In this document: piece by piece, positions 48,005 through 58,970 of the stretch
Numbering within the stretch: position 1 is the first letter of the stretch
Layout: each line of letters begins with the position of its first letter
Assembly: GCF_918797505.1 (NCBI RefSeq)
Contig: NC_092794.1
Span: 64,827,345 to 64,891,344 of the forward strand
DNA length: 64,000 nt
Source: Bemisia tabaci
Lineage: Eukaryota; Arthropoda; Insecta; Hemiptera; Aleyrodidae
Direction: 5' to 3'
Translations under genes and position numbers: made by a program
Notes under the pieces: generated by a model
What the model saw: the letters and a program-made list of their open reading frames with translations, nothing else
What the model was told of the DNA's origin: nothing
The model's database searches: none

Positions 48005-49800
48005 TCACTTAAAATAACTTAAACAGTAAAAAAACCCAAGTTCCGATGTCAGCTGAGTAACATGCTGTCACGGATCGCACGGCATATTCGCGACAACCTG
48101 ACAGTCTCGAATTTTCCCGGCGCGTTACAATACCCTGAGGTCCATGAGAGACAGGAAACTGAGATCAGGCAGGAAGCACCATTAAGATAAACGGAAATCG
48201 TGGCTGGAACGCGCAATCACAACGCCGGTCCACTTCCGTTAAACAGGAATTTTAGTAATGTTAAAAAGCACGTGGTTTCGACCATCGAAATTTTTTTTTT
48301 AAAAAAAACAAACACTCCACCGATGCGCACTGAAAAGTCGAAGCACAGAATGAAGAGATTCGGAAACGTGAGAAAATCGAATTTATTCGAAAATATCGGA
48401 GATAACGCGGTTGAAACGAGCGAGCTCGCACTGATGAACGTTACCGCACAACTAACTGAAGAGCACTGACGATCTCGCGACTGCTAGCGCACTGCTAGGC
48501 CGGGTCGCGATTGTAGACATTTCGAATTTTGATTTTCGTTTCGAGCGTGTGCGTGTATGTATTAGCGTACTTGTGTCACTGTGTGCGTCGCGGCGCGCGG
48601 CTGGAGCGGGCAGGAACACCTTCACCTAGCACCCAGCGGGCTCACGTGAGGAAAACGCGTCGGCGAAAACTCGGGTCGCGGGTTCCTCCGCGGCTTAAAG
48701 AACACTTAAAAATAGGATTTATTGGCTAATTAAGGAAATAAATTGTGCGATCGGGGACCGGAGCGACTGCCACGCCAGGGCTGGCTTCATTAAAGCGACG
48801 AATTAACACCGGAGATTAAGTTTATCAAAAGTTAAACAATTGTTCCCGGAGCGCTGGAATGACTTATTGTTTCAATCGAAGATAACGCACGCGACGTTCG
48901 ATTAATGCACGACTCCGTCTGAGGCGAGGAGAGCCAATATAATTCCGTACAGCACACATCCCTTGGTTTTTTTTTGTTTCCCGAACGGTGCGCTGCGGCG
49001 CGGATAGCGTGCTCGCTTCGGAGGAGCCGTAGAAGTTAAAGTAAACACTCCCAATAGCGGGGGAAGTAGGTTTATTTATTTAAATATGAGTTGTTCGCTC
49101 TCTCTGTCGCGCGCGCCCGGGTTTCTCCCTCGCTCGGAGACGCGCGCGGCATCTCTGTCTCTCTCTCGCGGCCCCTCGCCCCCTCCCCGCGCCCTCCTCA
49201 CACAGACTGTTAGAAAACAAATAAATAAACATGGCATATGTATAATGGTTGGCTGCTCCGAATGGAACACATGTTTTGATTGCTCTGTGTTTTGTTTGTT
49301 TATTTACTTATTTGCTGTATGACGTGGTTCGCCTCTCTCTCTCGCGCGTCTCTTTGCACTCGCGGCTCCTTCTCTTTGTTGTTTGTTCGTCCGCCTCGCC
49401 CGGGCGTCCGCTCTCCTTTCCGCGTGTTTACAAAATTGGGGAAAAGAAGGCAGAGTGAAATGTGTAGCCGCGGCCACGACCGGGACACCCGGGGAAAAAA
49501 AAAGTTTGTTCCTAATCATCCTCTATTTTTGTGTTTAGTAATTATGCTCCTCTATTTACTTGCTTAATTTTCAAGACTCAATTTTTGCTTTTTCATTCCG
49601 GCCGGGCCGGGCCCGCGCAGTTCAAACACTCGGCGCGCTGTTGCCGCGGCGCGTGGGTACGCTGCGTCGGCCCGCGGGGAGCACTGTGTGTCGTCGCGAG
49701 ATTTGGCAACGTTCGTCACACCCGTTCGCCGTTCGCACGCACTCGCGAGGAAACACATTACTGTGCGTCCTGTTGGGTTGTTGACGCTTGCTTGCTGGTA
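48005..49800 (-). promoter_or_regulatory. Probable 5' UTR and CpG/GA-rich promoter region of the FOX gene
   Basis: This region upstream of the start codon is clearly richer in CpG than the rest of the window, especially 48560-48780, 49000-49200 and 49330-49720. It contains runs of CTCTCT on the plus strand (GAGAG on the minus), near 49097-49105, 49155-49165 and 49333-49343, which match the GAGA-factor/CLAMP-type motifs common at insect developmental promoters. No convincing TATA box was found. TCAGTT-type initiator matches occur (for example near 48450 on the minus strand) but are too common to place the start site. A divergent gene leaving to the right is possible but has no recognisable exon. 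Confidence 0.45.
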
Positions 49801-50097
49801 TCTCCCTGTCAACCGAAAACACAGTTGCTACATTGTCAGTTGGCCCCTCAATGGCTTACGCAGAAGAGCTTTCTAAGTTCTGTCCAAAAAAAATTCATTT
49901 TCAAAGACTGCACTTCAGGCCATACGGTACACCAACATTTTCGGTTCGGGTCACACCGAAGTCTTCAGTCTCATAGACCCAACTTATATTTCATTGACCG
50001 ATGTCTTTCTTATGTGAAAAGAAAGCGTGTCTCGTTGTCAATAAGATTGACAAGAACCCTGGTTATCTGATCTGAAGTGGTGAAGTTCAGACTTTGT

Positions 50098-50510
50098 GAC
50101 CGAATATTCACCGGAAATATTCAGCATTTGCGGTGAATATTCTCGTGACACCGTGTACTTTCGCGAGAATTCAGCTAGAGGGTGTTTCCAGCGGTCAGCC
50201 GATGTAACCGGAAATGCTAAGTATTTCCGGCGAATATTCACTTGACTCTGTATAGTTTTACGCGCAATGAGATTTTGTTAGCGGCGATCAGCTATACTTG
50301 ATCAGCGTGTGCATCCGGCGATCTACTATTGTAACCGGAAATGCTGAATTTTTCCGGTGAATATTCTTTCGAGGCTGTATACTTTTGCGCGCATTCAAAG
50401 AGTGTTTCCGGCAATCAGCTGATGGAACCGAAAACGCTGAATATTTCCGACGAAAATTCTTTTGACGCTGCATACTTTCGCGCGCTTTTAGAGAATGTTC
50501 CCGGAACCTC
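50098..50510. repeat. Four-unit tandem array upstream of the FOX gene
   Basis: Units with the core aACCGGAAATGCTgAATATT, then GAATATTC, TTTCGCGCGC and GTGTTTCCGGC, begin at about 50109, 50206, 50333 and 50426. Spacings are 97, 127 and 93 bases; the long second unit carries about 30 extra bases (near 50290-50320). The units are diverged, so the array is not young. It lies 2.1-2.5 kb upstream of the start codon. No reading frame runs through all units. Confidence 0.75.
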
Positions 50511-50843
50511 AGCCTGTTTTCGATGACTACTCATTAAAAATTTTGCACTTAAATGTTAAAAGTATTCTTTCAAAAAGAGGAGAAAACTCCAAACAAACGA
50601 CGACTCGTCAATGTAGGTTTAAGGAAGCTCTACAAATCATGCTCAAATGCCTACATTTTTTGCGATTTCGAGGACTGGCAAGGTTAAAATAAATCTAAAC
50701 AATCAATGCATTTTTCGGAAAATTGACAGTGTAACGATAAAACTCAGTAATTGTTTATTGAAATTGAGTTGAGGTGAAAGAGAAACAAGCATAGCACCCC
50801 CAGTTAATATCGCCTGCAACAAACACTAGACGAATTTCATAAT

Positions 50844-52263
50844 AATGCATGGATACAACTATTCGGACTCTACGGATGTCCGTATTGCATAAGCACCAGA
50901 GTGAAGGCGTTTTGGATCTTTCGTCACTCACCGTTTCACCCGCGTCGGCTGGCTGAAATGCAAGGATCCAAAATGACAGGGCGCCTTCAATTCTTTACAC
51001 CCGTCTATACGAAGACCCTGGTAAAAATTGGCAGTAGAATCTGTGTTCCAAAATACCATAGACCTACAGCCGGCTGTAAGATTTCCAATAGCTTCTATAG
51101 CCGGCTACACAATTTCGTATGACCTTTTATAGCCGATGGCGACTAAGCAACAGCCAGGCGAAAAGTGTATGCTAAACGTTACTAATTACGGATGCTAGGA
51201 CTTAGTGAGTTTTTGGACTACCGCTCTCTTTTTGTGCCGTAGTATCTTGATTTATTTTGCGAGGAAAGCTCCGTACTTTTGATGGATGCCTGCCATTCCT
51301 AATATATTAGAGCGCCTTCAGTTTCGTATGATACTGTGCAATACCTCTGGTGTGAAATAGTTGCTTCAAGCGCCGTGGCACGCTGCGGCGCGGCAGGCGG
51401 GCAGCCAGCGCGGAACGCGCATTGGCGCCTACAAACCTAACAGAGATACTTCACGCGTTGCGCAATGCGTGAAGTATCCCTGTTAGGTTTGTAGGCGCCA
51501 GTGCGTCGCCGCTCCGCTTTGTGTTAGGCTCTAATAATTAATCCGGCGGAGTCAGCGTTATTCAACTCATGATTTTGAAATGTTTGCACATCCTGTATGG
51601 ATTATTCTCATTTTAATTGATGAAAAAAAATATGTATTAAAGGAAAATATAATGTGTGTTTTGTAAATATTAAGGTGGTTCCGTATCAAACTTAATGATT
51701 TCCGAAGCACACGAATTTCTACAAAATTTCTTATAGCCTTTTATAATCGATGGCGAAAAAGCAACATCCAGGCGATAAAGTGTAAAGCCCGGCGATAGGA
51801 ACTACAGCCCGGCTGCATAATTTTTTATCGCTTCGTATAGCCCGGCCGTATGATTTTCTCCGCATTCTACAGCCAGCTATATGATTTTCTGTAGCCTTCT
51901 TTAGCCGGCTATAAGAATGCCTATGGTATTTTGAAACGCAGCTCTTATCGCCAATTTTTACCAGGGGATCCCTCTTAGTTACGAATAGTTGCCCCAAAAA
52001 TCATGCTCAACACATCATTTTATCAAAACTGAAAAAGAAAAAGTGCTAACATCCCACACGTTTTTTGCAACGAGCGTGATGGATGTCTCTGTAGTAAAAA
52101 CGAAGAATTGAAGGCATTCTGTCATTTTGGATTCTAGCAGTACAACCTGCTGCCGCGCCGAATGAAGTGGTGAGTGGTGAGTGTCTGCACGAGTCAAAAC
52201 GCCTTCAATTCTGTGCATATGCAACCCGGACATCTGTGAAGCTCGAATAGTTGCATTCAGGCG
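50844..52263. mobile_element. Foldback element interrupted by the 951-bp element
   Basis: The left arm (50844-51015) and right arm (about 52060-52263) are imperfect inverted repeats. Matching blocks include ATCCAAAATGACAG on the left against CTGTCATTTTGGAT on the right, and CAACTATTCG against CGAATAGTTG. The arms also carry GCGCCTTCAATTC / GAATTGAAGGC blocks in both orientations. A decayed relative of one arm lies at 57494-57585. Confidence 0.65.
51016..51966. mobile_element. 951-bp non-autonomous element with CCCTGGTAAAAATTGGCG ends, copy 2
   Basis: Same orientation and structure as the element at 1499 and very similar throughout, so both moved recently. It sits inside the loop of a separate foldback element (50844-52263), i.e. 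it is a nested insertion. Confidence 0.8.
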
Positions 52264-52269
52264 TTGTAC

Positions 52270-53718
52270 TGAAATTCGCTTCGTGTTCGTTGCTTAGCTT
52301 GTTTCTCTCACAACTCAACTTAATTTCAGCGTCACGTCGCCCATTGCGCCGATGAAATTAACTAGAATATTACTGATTTTTATCGTAACATTGTAAATAT
52401 TCTGGGAAATGATAGAATTCTTTTAATGTATACATTTCATATATTACAACGCTGTGGCTCTTCTAAAATGTAGGCTGCGGCCCTGCACATTTCAATAGAA
52501 ACATTTTGAGCGCGTATCCTAACGTTTTTGTTTTTGCGGAAAAGTTAAAAAAAAGTCCAGGCAAAAATATACATAAGGAGAAGGGGGTTGGATCTAGGCT
52601 TATATGAGCCTCCCACTATTTTTGAAAAGAATTAAATGAATAAAAATAATAATATTTTCCATTAAAAATATTTTTTCAGTAACTCTTCATGCTATTTTTC
52701 TGGGTTTTTTTCCTTCTTTTTGTCTTATTATTTTTATATAAAAGAAATTGGGGGGAAGGGGAGTGAGAGCTCAGCTCACGGTCGGAGGGGGTTAAAAAAT
52801 CGGCCAAAATGGCTCTAGTAATATTTGAAAGGCCACTGTAACCGCCATATTCGGGGAAAATGTATCAATGATAAGAGCAAGGGAGTGGAAAGCATATATC
52901 TGAAATTCCACATACAGTCAATTAACATGCTTGAGTGTAACGCTGTGAGGAAGCGGGAACAGAGAGAGACTCTTGCAGATGACGAGGAGCGTGTGGAAAT
53001 GTCCTTCATAAATTCGGTATGAACACGATTATTGAACCATTCTTATAAGTTAATCGCTCAAACAATCTCATCTCAAATATTACCGAGAGCATTATCATTT
53101 AAAGGCAGGACCAAATGGCGACACGTGAACAGCGCACCGCGGGAGGAGGAGAATGAAGAACTAATACTAATATAAATAAATACATAAATAAAAGATTCAA
53201 AATCGATGATGGTTAAAAATGCAGGCAGTCGAATTTCGGATTCCAAAAGCGGTCAATTTTATGAAATTTCCAAAGCGACTAGATGGCCTTCGCCTCGAGA
53301 GGATGAATTTTAAAAGTAGCTCAGAAAGATGTATGCGTCCTCCGATCGTAAAAATTTAAAATTTCAATTCGAGCTCACTTTCCTTTCTCATCTGTTCTGT
53401 TTCAGGTAGCGAATTCTACTCCCCCTCTATGGCAAATTAAATCCGAATTTGCACGTGACGTCCGTGCTGTAGGAGAATCTTCTGATGCAGAACCAGCTTG
53501 GCATTTTAGTTAATATTTAATCCAGAGAGGCCTTTTGATTTTTCGGTTGTCTTACTTCTGGTCCGATGAAGTATGGAAATCTCTGGACCTAATTTACACC
53601 TGTAAGATTCCTAACCCCCGTATGCAGCCTAGACATTTACGCGACTTTTCATGGAGATAATTGAGGAGAGGAAGACTTTTGTTCTCATGTAAGGCGTTTG
53701 ATAGAGAGAAAGTAGGCC
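52270..53718. other. Upstream flank without recognised gene
   Basis: AT-rich. A 66-codon frame at 52825-53022 and its antisense partner are not supported by composition or splice sites. Confidence 0.4.
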
Positions 53719-53722
53719 AATT

Positions 53723-53844
53723 GGACGTATTTCTATCAAACGGAACTATGTGCATTAAGACATGAGCCCTGAGACCCATCAGGATACATGCAAAACAGGG
53801 CTCATGTCATAATGCACATAGTTCCGTTCGACAGAAATACGTCC
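53723..53844. mobile_element. GGACGTATTTCT MITE, 122 bp, 4-bp duplication AATT
   Basis: Ends are GGACGTATTTCTATC and GACAGAAATACGTCC, flanked by AATT (53719-53722 and 53845-53848). It is the same length as the copy at 39237. Confidence 0.88.
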
Positions 53845-54039
53845 AATTTCAACACCGAGGGAGTTTGGACTTTTTTTTTGCCTAATTTTAATTCGTTAAA
53901 ACATGAAATCTTCGGTGTAGGTATGATACTTTTGGGACACAATATTTGAGAAGCTTTAAGCCCAATTCACACTGTCAAACCTTTCATCCGATATAATGGA
54001 ACGAAAATTTGGATGGAAAGCTGAGCGGAGAGTGATTGA

Positions 54040-54290
54040 ATCCGTTAAGGAAGAAAACCATACGAGCCTTCAGTCATTGCCGATTCTCCTGTGATAAAAT
54101 TAAATTTTTGGAGAAATTATGAATACGCATTTTTCCACCAATTGTTCCGAAAATTTATTTCATAAGTCAATGAAAAAAAAAATTAGACTATTGCAATGAA
54201 AAACAAACATAACTTTCTTCGAAAATAAATATTTTATGGGAAGAAATTGGCGGACTTTAAATTTGCATTCGTCGTTTTTCCTTGGCATTG
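54040..54290. mobile_element. Diverged copy of the TGCCGTGCTAAGG MITE
   Basis: GTTAAGGAAGAAAACCATACG on the left, TGCATTCGTCGTTTTTCCTTGG on the right, with an AT-rich body of the same length as the 33951 copy. Confidence 0.6.
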
Positions 54291-55584
54291 CAAAACTTTT
54301 TGGTGTTTGTTCCGATGACCTTTAAAAAGCTGAAAACACACTCCAAAATACGCCGGTTTCAGATCTTCATTTTGCGTAAAGAGCACAGATGACGCAAAAG
54401 TACCAGGCAACACGAAGTTTTTCACTCAAATCGACAGCTCCGACCTGGAAAGCGTTGTGTATTTATTTTCGCATTTTGATGTTATTCGCGAACACGCCAG
54501 TCTTTTTACGGGAAGATGTCTATTGTCGCGCGGTACCGCACCGCGTGCCTCAAAATGACATGGGTCTCATCGCACACTGGGCTGCAATGACGAACCTACC
54601 AATAATAATCAAAGAGCAGGTAGCATGCGGTAAAAAAATTGCGTCATAGGACTCACGGATAGCGTTAACACCGCGCGCATTTATGTTTCATTCACGCAAA
54701 AAAATTACGTCACCCGAGGATTCCTGAAAATGTTGTTTTCCAAAGGATACGCGCTAAATCTGTGATGCATGCTTCGCCATAAATAGATAATTTTTTTACA
54801 TTGATCTGAGAAAACTAGAAAAATCACTCTCTTTAATTTCAATGAACTTCGTAATAAAGATTTGCGAGCGAAGCCGCTCAAGTCGTGCAGTAATTTCTGT
54901 TGAACTATCCATCCTGATTCTCAATAATGTCAGTATTCATAGTACTTTTTCTCATTAGGTTCATTTTTTAAATCAAAAAATTTAGATATATTTTTTACTA
55001 TGAGTAGGGAAGGCGATGGTGAGGTTTTTCTCTTGTTTTTACTCTCCTATCCTGAGATTCATTCAGCGGAAACGCATTTTTTTAACATCGTGCTCCAAAA
55101 CATAATATTCTTTCCGCGAATATTAAAATGAACGAATTGTAATTTTTTATTCAGCCTGAGTATGCGAATCGTTTTCAAGGAATGAAGGATCCATGGAGAG
55201 GGGGAGACTAGTCGCGTGAACAAAACGACTTTTTTCCAATCGAAGTTTTTATTGCGTTTTCCGCCCGAACTCTTGCGAAAAACGTGCGTTTCTCTTAAAT
55301 ATAGTTTTCCTTTTTGAATACAAAAATGTTTTTTATTTTTTTTTTTAAATAAAAAAAAATGAGTTCAAATTTTAAGAAAAAAGAACTTAAATTTCTCGGT
55401 AAGTTATCGAGAACGGTAGACAAACCTCTGTGTGTCCTTCCTAGAAATGATTTAATAAAACCGTTTAGATCAAGGGAGTGGATTTGGCTATGTCTCGGAA
55501 ATCGTCTTCTGAATGTTATAAGTACGAAAGTCAAACATTAAACATCAAGCTTTAACTTCAAACAGGGCTAGGATATTTTTCGGA
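54291..55584. other. Upstream flank without recognised gene
   Basis: No repeat or gene recognised. An 86-codon frame at 54389-54649 has no recognisable motif. Confidence 0.35.
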
Positions 55585-55732
55585 GGTATTGCGCAACATC
55601 AGGAGCCTCAAAACACAGTGTGGTCGGCGTGAACGCATATCAGCGCCTACAAGACTGTGGAAATACTTCACGCATTGCGCCAAACGCAGTCCGGTCGGCT
55701 TGGTTGGCTTGGCACGCATATCATCGCCTATA
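55585..55732. mobile_element. Fragment of the 1.1-kb hAT-like element
   Basis: Contains AGCGCCTACAAGACTG and ATACTTCACGCATTGCG units with ACAGTGTGGTCGGCGTGAAC. It is cut on the right by the MITE at 55733. Confidence 0.65.
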
Positions 55733-55985
55733 CTGCCGTGCTGAGGAAGAACGCCGTATGAACATTCGAGAGTTGCCAACGTTCCCTTAGTAAAACATGT
55801 ATTCTTGCCAACATTCATGCATATTTTTCCTTGAAATTTTCAGATATTTTAGATTAAACTGCGTGCAATATTGTCTGAAAATTTTGGAGAATAATATTCG
55901 CAATTTTCCCAGTAAAGTCGGTTTTTATCGCAGGAAACTTTGTAACGTCTGAAGGCTCACACGGCGTTCTTCCTTAGGCTGGCAG
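55733..55985. mobile_element. MITE with CTGCCGTGCTGAGGAAGAAC ends
   Basis: 253 bp copy of the 33951 family. The right end is GGCGTTCTTCCTTAGGCTGGCAG. It lies next to a fragment of the 1.1-kb hAT-like element. Confidence 0.8.
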
Positions 55986-56493
55986 AGTATTCAACACCCT
56001 TAACTGAATGACCTACTTCTTGCCAAGGAATATCCATTTGTGGTGGCGGGAGAGATAACGCACCCGATTAACGGCGTTAACAAGAATATGCTCAGTAGGA
56101 TTTTCGGTGGTGAACCACTCTGCAGTCGCGCGTTTCCGGATTTTTCCTTGTCGTGGCGCGGCGCGCGGCTCGGTTGCAGAGTGCAGTTTTACGATCAAAC
56201 AAAACAATGAGCGAATTAAAAACTGCGTCCGTGGAAAAAAGGAAAGAGTGGCGCTGTTTATTGTTCATAAACAATCGGGCGATGTGATAGAGTCGCTGAA
56301 AAAACCTCACTGATTTTGCAAACCTAAAAGCGAGCGATAACGTCGTCGCTGCTATTGTCTGGAAATTTAGCGTTCTCCGGCTTGATACTGCTTGTGCCTT
56401 ATCTATCGGTAAAAGCAGTTACACCAGCCGCCTTGGATCTCGTGCAGTGCTCGTGTAAATCGTGTCTCGTGTCGTCACGCCCTTGGGAGCATC

Positions 56494-56650
56494 GTATTGG
56501 CGATTCGAGTTGGCAACACTGTTTTTTCTCCATTTAAATCCATTAAAAATATCGATATTAGGTGATGCAAGCTGCCTCAGAATCGATTGTTTTATGTACA
56601 CTTAAATGGAAAGAAAAACAGTGCTGCTAACTTGCAAAAATCGCCACAAA
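56494..56650. mobile_element. hAT-like MITE, CAGTGGCGATTTT family, with flanking direct repeat
   Basis: TGGCGATTCGAGTTGGCAAC on the left and GCTAACTTGCAAAAATCGCC on the right are inverted. GGGAGCATC lies on both sides (56485-56493 and 56651-56659), consistent with an 8-bp hAT duplication plus one chance base. Confidence 0.82.
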
Positions 56651-56739
56651 GGGAGCATCAAAACATTCAGCATGTCTATTGATGAATATCTATATCGTAT
56701 AGTGAAATTTTCAAGTAGATTCAACTAACAATGTATCCG

Positions 56740-56960
56740 CACTGGAAAAAAAACCACATTGGATCTAGAGTCCAGACTCTTAAAAACATCGACAAGAAAA
56801 AATACTCTTGATTCAATCAGATTTAAGCTTAAATCAAGCCTCTTAATTTGAGCGGATTTCCTTTTGATTTAAGCTTAAATCTGATTGAATCAAGAGTCCT
56901 TTTTCTTTTCAATGTTTTCAAGAGTCTGGACTCTAGATTCAATGTGTTTTTTTTCTAGTG
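56740..56960. mobile_element. MITE with CACTGGAAAAAAAACC ends, inserted in a hAT fragment
   Basis: Long imperfect palindrome: TCTAGAGTCCAGACTCTT and AAGAGTCTGGACTCTAGA arms, and AATCAGATTTAAGCTTAAAT inverted within. It ends TTTTTTTTCTAGTG. The sequence right of it continues as the 1.1-kb hAT-like element (GTAATTTCTAATTTTGTCGT). Confidence 0.72.
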
Positions 56961-57262
56961 TATCGTAATTTCTAATTTTGTCGTCTTTCAGTGATACTAA
57001 AAACAGCACCTTTAATTAGTCGCGTTAAGAGAGAAACCAAACACGCAATTTGGCCTGGAACGGCGCGACTTAGAGAGAAATGATGACGGGGACTTAAGAT
57101 GAAAAGGAGAAGTCTTCGGCGCAGCGGTCGGCATGCAACACATATAAGCGCCTACAAGACTGCACGAATACTTCACGCATTGCATCAAACACAGTGTGGT
57201 CACTCCGGTCAGCGTGAAACGGATAGCGCCTACAAGACTGCGTGAATACTTCACGTTGACCT
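56961..57262. mobile_element. Fragment of the 1.1-kb hAT-like element, interrupted at its left by a MITE
   Basis: GTCGTCTTTCAGTGATACT, TTAAGAGAGAAACC and two tandem units match the inverted copy at 40649. The element is truncated after about 57262. Confidence 0.65.
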
Positions 57263-58058
57263 GAACCTTCACGTTCACTGAAACGTTGCATGGCGTTTGC
57301 GATACTTTGGCCGGAAAGTGACAATATACTAATAGCTTAAGCCAGTGCAACTGACCCACTGGGCCACGGGAGCAGACTGCAAAGTAGCCAAGGGGCGTCG
57401 CCCTGCAGTGCAGCATCATGTATCTTAAAACTGGATGTTGTGGTGTAAAAATTAATGCTTTGCCGAACATAAATACAGAGGAATGGTACTTCTTTGCCGC
57501 CGTTGGAAAATCGCCTTCAAAATTATGAGTATGCAACCCCAGGACTCGAATGCTTGAATAGTTTAAGCACGGACAAATTGCTTTCATCTCCGGCATAGGG
57601 TTTCACATAGAGACCCGATGAGCACACTCCTCTCTGTGAGAAGATGATTTTGGGAACGATCCTCCTCAAAAAAATTTAGAGAGGCATAACATAAGGCTTA
57701 AACATATTCCAGCGGAAAAGATTGATTTACGAGAAAAAATGAGGTTTTAAGTAAACATTAGGGATCAGGCAAGTTTTACATGAGCATTACGCGCAAGAGA
57801 CTCAGTTTTGGTTGACTTCAGCATTTTTCATTTGATTATATCACACTAACTAAATAAGGATCAACAACCTAATACTGCAGCATTGGTCAATCAAAGCCCA
57901 TCCGACGAACTATATGTATGTTGCTAGAATATTGTAGTGACATTGAAGGTGTAATTGCAATATTGCTGAGTAACATTAACATTAGAATAATGTTGCATGT
58001 TGCTACAACGTACATTCCATCACACATTACCAGCAAGAAAATTATTGCAGTGATATTT

Positions 58059-58267
58059 GGACGTATTTCTATCAAACGGAACTAACGCCATTGGGAAGAG
58101 GGTAGAGGGGGCTTGGATTGGCGGCGGAACTGGGCGTCGAGCTCATTCGTCTATACTCGCAATGCTTTTCATGGCGCTTAGTTCCGTTTGCAGATCGCGC
58201 TATCCGGCATTCTAAATTTCTCAAAAGAACTCAAATGGCGCTTATTCCGTTTGACAGAAATACGTCC
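58059..58267. mobile_element. GGACGTATTTCT MITE, 209 bp, 4-bp duplication ATTT
   Basis: Same ends, flanked by ATTT (58055-58058 and 58268-58271). The inside differs from the 122-bp copies from about base 27 and is GC-richer. Confidence 0.85.
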
Positions 58268-58940
58268 ATTTTTATGTTGCACAAGAAAAAGTGTCGTTAA
58301 AACTGAGGAAAAGTAAGGACTTGATTTTTGACGGCCTAAATAATTGCTTAAGCAAATTTTCTTATGTCCTCTCAATCCAGCTAGTGCTCCTATTTCCTTA
58401 AACCAAACTCATTCGGAAACTGCAGGTATCAGATACTGACAACTAATGTATCAAAGGCTCTCCTTTGACTCAGATATTGAGATCGAACTTTAATATTAAA
58501 GAGGAAAAACTTGAATCGATCATTTGCATACGCAATCAGAACTGAAGTAAAATTCAAACCAATGTCCTGTCAAACTTCTTTCCAATCCTCTCAAGAAATT
58601 TTACACTTCCTACATTGTGAAGGCGCGCGGCCTCGATCAGAAATCTAAATAAGCGAGCTTAAACATTTTCTCCGCTGAATCATATATTCGCACGGATTTA
58701 CATGACTAGAAAGTAAATTTTCATCAAGGAAAAATTTCGTCCCAATGTTCTTAACTGGACAAGAATATTTGAAAGACAGCCCGAAATTGATTTATTATCC
58801 TGCGATTATAGATACTCCAACCTAGTATCAGGTTCATAATTTGATGTGTATGACTAGAAAAAAGTAGTAAAAGAAACAAATTAATCAATTGTTTTCAAAC
58901 CCTAGTAGCAGTGGCTGTTGAGGAAAGTTGTATAAAATTC

Positions 58941-58970
58941 GTAAATTTTAAGAGATCTCTTAAAATTTAC
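58941..58970. repeat. Perfect 30-bp palindrome
   Basis: GTAAATTTTAAGAGA is followed directly by its reverse complement, centred on AGATCT. TTTTAAGTAAAATTTACG recurs at about 59077-59096, so this may be the end or centre of an AT-rich element. Confidence 0.85.

Noticed and set aside
48200..48469. 89-codon plus-strand frame upstream of the FOX start codon
   Set aside because: Composition is Lys/Asn-rich from AT-rich sequence, there is no motif, and it lies antisense to the probable 5' UTR.
49531..50070. 179-codon open frame on the plus strand
   Set aside because: It lies in the CpG-rich block where stop codons are rare, overlaps other frames of similar length, has no recognisable motif, and runs on into AT-rich sequence near the tandem array.
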